From the NCBI GenBank assembly GCA_035561135.1, contig DATMYA010000052.1, forward strand, positions 1-64,000: a stretch of DNA of 64,000 nucleotides. Direction: 5' to 3'. A program made the position numbers and the translations under genes. How positions within the stretch are numbered: the first letter of the stretch is position 1; the number at the start of each line of letters is the position of its first letter. Shown in pieces: positions 61,388 through 64,000 of this stretch. This DNA comes from Clostridia bacterium (lineage in GTDB: Bacteria > Acidobacteriota > Terriglobia > Terriglobales > Acidobacteriaceae). The notes below the pieces were generated by a model that had not been told where the DNA came from, ran no database searches, and saw only the letters and a list, made by a program, of their open reading frames with translations.

Positions 61388-62641
61388 ATGTTCAAAGAAA
61401 TCGTCTTCGAAGCGTGGTTCGCGTTGCGGCGGAGTCCCACGAGGAGTTTCCTCACGATGCTGGGCATTGTGTGGGGCATCGTGTCCGTCACGTTGCTGAT
61501 TGCTTATGGCGGCAGCTTCCGCAGCGTACTGGTGTCCAGCTTTGAAGCGTTCGGGCGCGGTGCCGTAGTCTGCTGGCCGCAGCAGACGAGCACACAATCC
61601 GGCGGACAGCGCGCGGGCAAGCGCGTGCGCTTCGAACAGGCCGACGTCGACTTCATCAAACAAACTGCGAACATGGTGAAGCATGTCTGCTTGGAAACCG
61701 TAAAGGGTCTGCCCATGGGATATGGCGAGCGCGTGGTGAATCCGGCGGTACGCGGCGTGTGTCCAGAATATGGCGAGATGCGAAACGAGGTGCCGAGCGA
61801 TGGACGCTGGATTACGGCCGCCGACATGGTGGAGCGGCGGCGGGTAGTCTTCGTCGGCAGCAGGGTGAAAGAGCAGTTATTCAGCGGACGCAACGCGGTC
61901 GGCGAAACGGTGCTGATCGGCGGCATGCGATTCACCGTCATCGGCGTTATGGATCGCAAGATGCAGATGAACAACTACTTCATGCCCGACGACCGCTCGG
62001 TGTGGATTCCCTACTCGACGGCCGGTGACTTGTGGAACACGCGCTACGGCGGGGTGATCGTCTTCCAACCGATTGCCCCGCAATTCGAGAAGCGCGCAGA
62101 AGCGCAGGTGCTGGCCGCCGTCGCCGAGCGCCAGGGATTCTCGCCAACCGACAAAAAGGCGATTCAGATGCACGGTCAGGAAGAATTTCGGCCTGTGATC
62201 GACGGCATCACGATTGGCTTACAGGTTCTGCTGCTGTTCATTGGTGCGCTGACGCTGGGAATCGGCGGCGTCGGCGTGATGAATATCATGCTGGTATCGG
62301 TCGATGAACGCATTCGCGAGATAGGTCTGCGTCGCGCTCTGGGCGCGAAGAAGAGCCACATACGCTTTCAGATGCTGGCAGAGACGCTGGTACTAATGCT
62401 GATGGGTGGCGCGATTGGAATCGCCCTGTCGTATGCAATTTCGGCCGCCGTCGGAACACTGCCGATGCTTGGGCCGATGTTCGAAGACGAGAGCGGCAAG
62501 GGCGATATTCACCTGCACATCTCGGCCTTCACGGTACTGCTCTCCACTATCGTGCTGCTGCTGGTAGGCGTGGTTAGCGGAATGGTGCCTGCAATCAAGG
62601 CGGCGAAACTCGACCCGGTCGACGCGCTGCGTTATGAGTAG
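61388..62641 (+). CDS. MacB-type ABC transporter permease, second of a pair
   Basis: The 417-residue protein has the same architecture as its neighbour: TM1 (FLTMLGIVWGIVSVTLLIAYGG), a periplasmic domain of about 230 residues, and C-terminal helices with GVMNIMLVSVDERIREIGLRRALGA. The pair has clearly diverged, suggesting a heterodimeric permease working with an ATPase encoded elsewhere. The short 5-bp spacing indicates one transcript. Substrate unknown. Confidence 0.88.
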   Translation: MFKEIVFEAWFALRRSPTRSFLTMLGIVWGIVSVTLLIAYGGSFRSVLVSSFEAFGRGAVVCWPQQTSTQSGGQRAGKRVRFEQADVDFIKQTANMVKHVCLETVKGLPMGYGERVVNPAVRGVCPEYGEMRNEVPSDGRWITAADMVERRRVVFVGSRVKEQLFSGRNAVGETVLIGGMRFTVIGVMDRKMQMNNYFMPDDRSVWIPYSTAGDLWNTRYGGVIVFQPIAPQFEKRAEAQVLAAVAERQGFSPTDKKAIQMHGQEEFRPVIDGITIGLQVLLLFIGALTLGIGGVGVMNIMLVSVDERIREIGLRRALGAKKSHIRFQMLAETLVLMLMGGAIGIALSYAISAAVGTLPMLGPMFEDESGKGDIHLHISAFTVLLSTIVLLLVGVVSGMVPAIKAAKLDPVDALRYE

Positions 62642-62683
62642 GTGAGTCGCTCAATAGTTCCTGATCGCAGCGATTAGCAGTTC

Positions 62684-62806
62684 TTGTCCTCCTGAGCGCA
62701 GCGACGAAGTCGCGCAGTCGAAGGACTCCTTTCGGAACCTCAAGTCCGACGAGAACAGTCCGTAGGGCTCCCTCGACTCGGGCTTAGGCCCTCGCTCAGG
62801 GGACAA
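62684..62806. repeat. Dispersed inverted repeat downstream of the permease pair
   Basis: TTGTCCTCCTGAGCG (62684-62698) is inverted as CGCTCAGGGGACAA (62793-62806), with one mismatch and a one-base length difference. Between them lies CAGCGACGAAGTCGCGCAGTC, another hairpin. The first arm also occurs at 58069-58080 (GTCCTCCTGAGC). It may terminate both convergent operons or be a repeat element. Confidence 0.75.
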
Positions 62807-62845
62807 ACGACTTTACGTTGTGTCTATCCCCACTGCCGCGACCGC

Positions 62846-64000
62846 CTAATCCCTCTTGTTCGGGATGAAGTCGCGGCGTTGGCGCGCCCTGAGTTTGATC
62901 CAGATGGGCGTGCCGAGGAATTTAAACTCGTCGCGAATCTGGTTCTCAAGAAACCGCTGATACGAGAAGTGCAGTTTTACGTCGCGGTCGGTGAAGAGAA
63001 TGAACGTCGGCGGCGAGACGTTGGACTGCGTCATGTAGTAAACCTTGACGCGGTTTTTGGCAGGAACCGAGGCACGCTCGAAATCGATCTTTCGCAGGAA
63101 GCGGTTCATTTCGCCGGTGCTGATGCGCTTGCGACGCTCGGCGGCTACGAGTTCCAGCTTCGAGAACACTTTGTCCACGTTCTTGCCGGTTGCGGCGGAG
63201 ATGAAGATTATGGGCGCATAGTCGAGGAACTTGAGGTGGCGTCGCGCCTGCTCCTCGTAGATGGCGCGGTCGGCAGGCGGCTTTCCGTCGGTGCGCTCCG
63301 TCGTAATGAGGTCCCACTTGTTGATGACGATGATGATGGAGCGTCCGCTCTCGTGAGCGTAGCCGGCGATGTTGGCGTCATTGGCGGTGACGCCCTCTGT
63401 GGCATCGATGACCATGATGGCTATGTCGGCGGCCTCGAGATGCTTTCGAGCCATGACGACCGATAGCTTTTCGGCCATGAGCCTGGTCTTGCCCTTGCGC
63501 CGAATTCCCGCGGTATCGATGAAGCGGAACTTTTTGCCGTCGCGCTCGACAAGTTCATCGATGGCGTCGCGCGTGGTTCCGGCAATCGGCGAAACGATGG
63601 CGCGAGAAGTACCAGTAAGCTTGTTAAGCAACGTGGACTTGCCGACATTCGGACGGCCGATGATAGCGATTTTGACTTCGGCGGGCTGTGCTTCTTCGGC
63701 TATCTCGGCGGCGTCGGCAGCGTCTTCAGCCAGAAGCTCATCGTCAGAGACGGATGCATCTTCGGCTGAGATCTCCGGCAGGTCCGGATCGTTGAAGGTC
63801 TCCGGCACGCTGGGAACAACTCTCAACAGTTCTTCAATAAGCTCTGCGACGCCGTTGGAATGTTCGGCGGAGACGGGGAGCATATTGCGGATTCCCAGGC
63901 GGCGGAACTCTTCGACCTGCAAGTCGAGCTTAGGCGAGTCGATTTTGTTTACGGCGAGAAATAGCGGCTTGCCTGTGCGCTGCAACAAGCGCGCGAGTTC
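62846..64000 (-). CDS. der: Ribosome-assembly GTPase Der (5' end outside window)
   Basis: Der (EngA) is a tandem-GTPase factor for 50S assembly. The visible part (about 384 codons) includes the end of the first G domain (FLAVNKIDSPKLDLQVEEF), an acidic linker, the second G domain with GRPNVGKSTLLNKLTG, DTAGIRRKG and VINKWDL, and the C-terminal KH-like domain (FLGTPIWIKLRARQRRD). The reading frame is open across the window edge, so the start and first P-loop are beyond it. The acidic linker is longer than in E. coli Der. Convergent with the permease pair. Confidence 0.96.
   Translation of the reverse strand, partial: ELARLLQRTGKPLFLAVNKIDSPKLDLQVEEFRRLGIRNMLPVSAEHSNGVAELIEELLRVVPSVPETFNDPDLPEISAEDASVSDDELLAEDAADAAEIAEEAQPAEVKIAIIGRPNVGKSTLLNKLTGTSRAIVSPIAGTTRDAIDELVERDGKKFRFIDTAGIRRKGKTRLMAEKLSVVMARKHLEAADIAIMVIDATEGVTANDANIAGYAHESGRSIIIVINKWDLITTERTDGKPPADRAIYEEQARRHLKFLDYAPIIFISAATGKNVDKVFSKLELVAAERRKRISTGEMNRFLRKIDFERASVPAKNRVKVYYMTQSNVSPPTFILFTDRDVKLHFSYQRFLENQIRDEFKFLGTPIWIKLRARQRRDFIPNKRD

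Overview
The window is a gene-dense, moderately GC-rich bacterial chromosome segment. The best lineage guess is Acidobacteriota (Terriglobia/Koribacter-like). That is an inference from family content: a trehalose synthase TreT paired with a DUF5752 protein, DUF1385-prfA-prmC, several large TPR secretory proteins, a TonB receptor with an N-terminal carboxypeptidase-regulatory-like domain, MacB-type permease pairs and short dispersed intergenic repeats. No rRNA, tRNA, CRISPR array, transposase or prophage gene was recognised, and nothing indicates a recently acquired island.

Layout. 1-3.8 kb: recA (cut by the left edge), a long two-domain ThyX-like protein and a secreted SH3-like protein, all on the minus strand. 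4-13 kb: two secreted or orphan proteins, treT-DUF5752, a small membrane protein, a CPA2 antiporter, fabG, an XRE regulator, a NarL-type response regulator and a MXAN_5187-like protein. 13-18.5 kb: purH, then DUF1385-prfA-prmC on the minus strand, with repeat-rich spacers. 18.6-24.3 kb: an ATP-dependent DNA ligase facing a pyrimidine-dimer glycosylase, a CDF metal exporter with a lipoprotein, and a two-BON-domain secreted protein.

24.3-41.8 kb is the most distinctive block: a surface-polysaccharide locus of two divergent operons. The minus-strand operon (34917 to 24458, eight genes, often overlapping, ending at a good intrinsic terminator) encodes a 1401-residue TPR/outer-membrane-barrel protein, a GT4 glycosyltransferase, a degenerate nucleotidyltransferase with left-handed beta-helix repeats, a STAS protein lacking the phosphorylatable serine, a PST-type flippase, an unknown protein with an EGNHR motif, a Gln/Pro-rich secreted protein and a thymidylate-kinase-like P-loop protein. 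The plus-strand operon (35183 to 39467) encodes a polytopic membrane protein and three exported proteins, followed by a secreted TPR protein. TPR-barrel plus GT4 plus flippase resembles the PelB/PelF/PelG core of synthase-dependent exopolysaccharide systems, but with different accessory parts. This is my main candidate for an undescribed system.

42-64 kb: dgt, an OmpA-like protein behind a leader with repeated GTTAC/GTAAC elements, a DUF3365 haem-motif sensor that ends after HAMP, a soluble Ser/Thr kinase, a TonB receptor, ogt, purL-purF, a beta-propeller-like secreted protein, selB, a GNAT acetyltransferase with trmFO, two MacB-type permeases and der (cut by the right edge). DNA repair (recA, ligase, dimer glycosylase, ogt) and purine synthesis (purH, purL, purF) recur but are not clustered.
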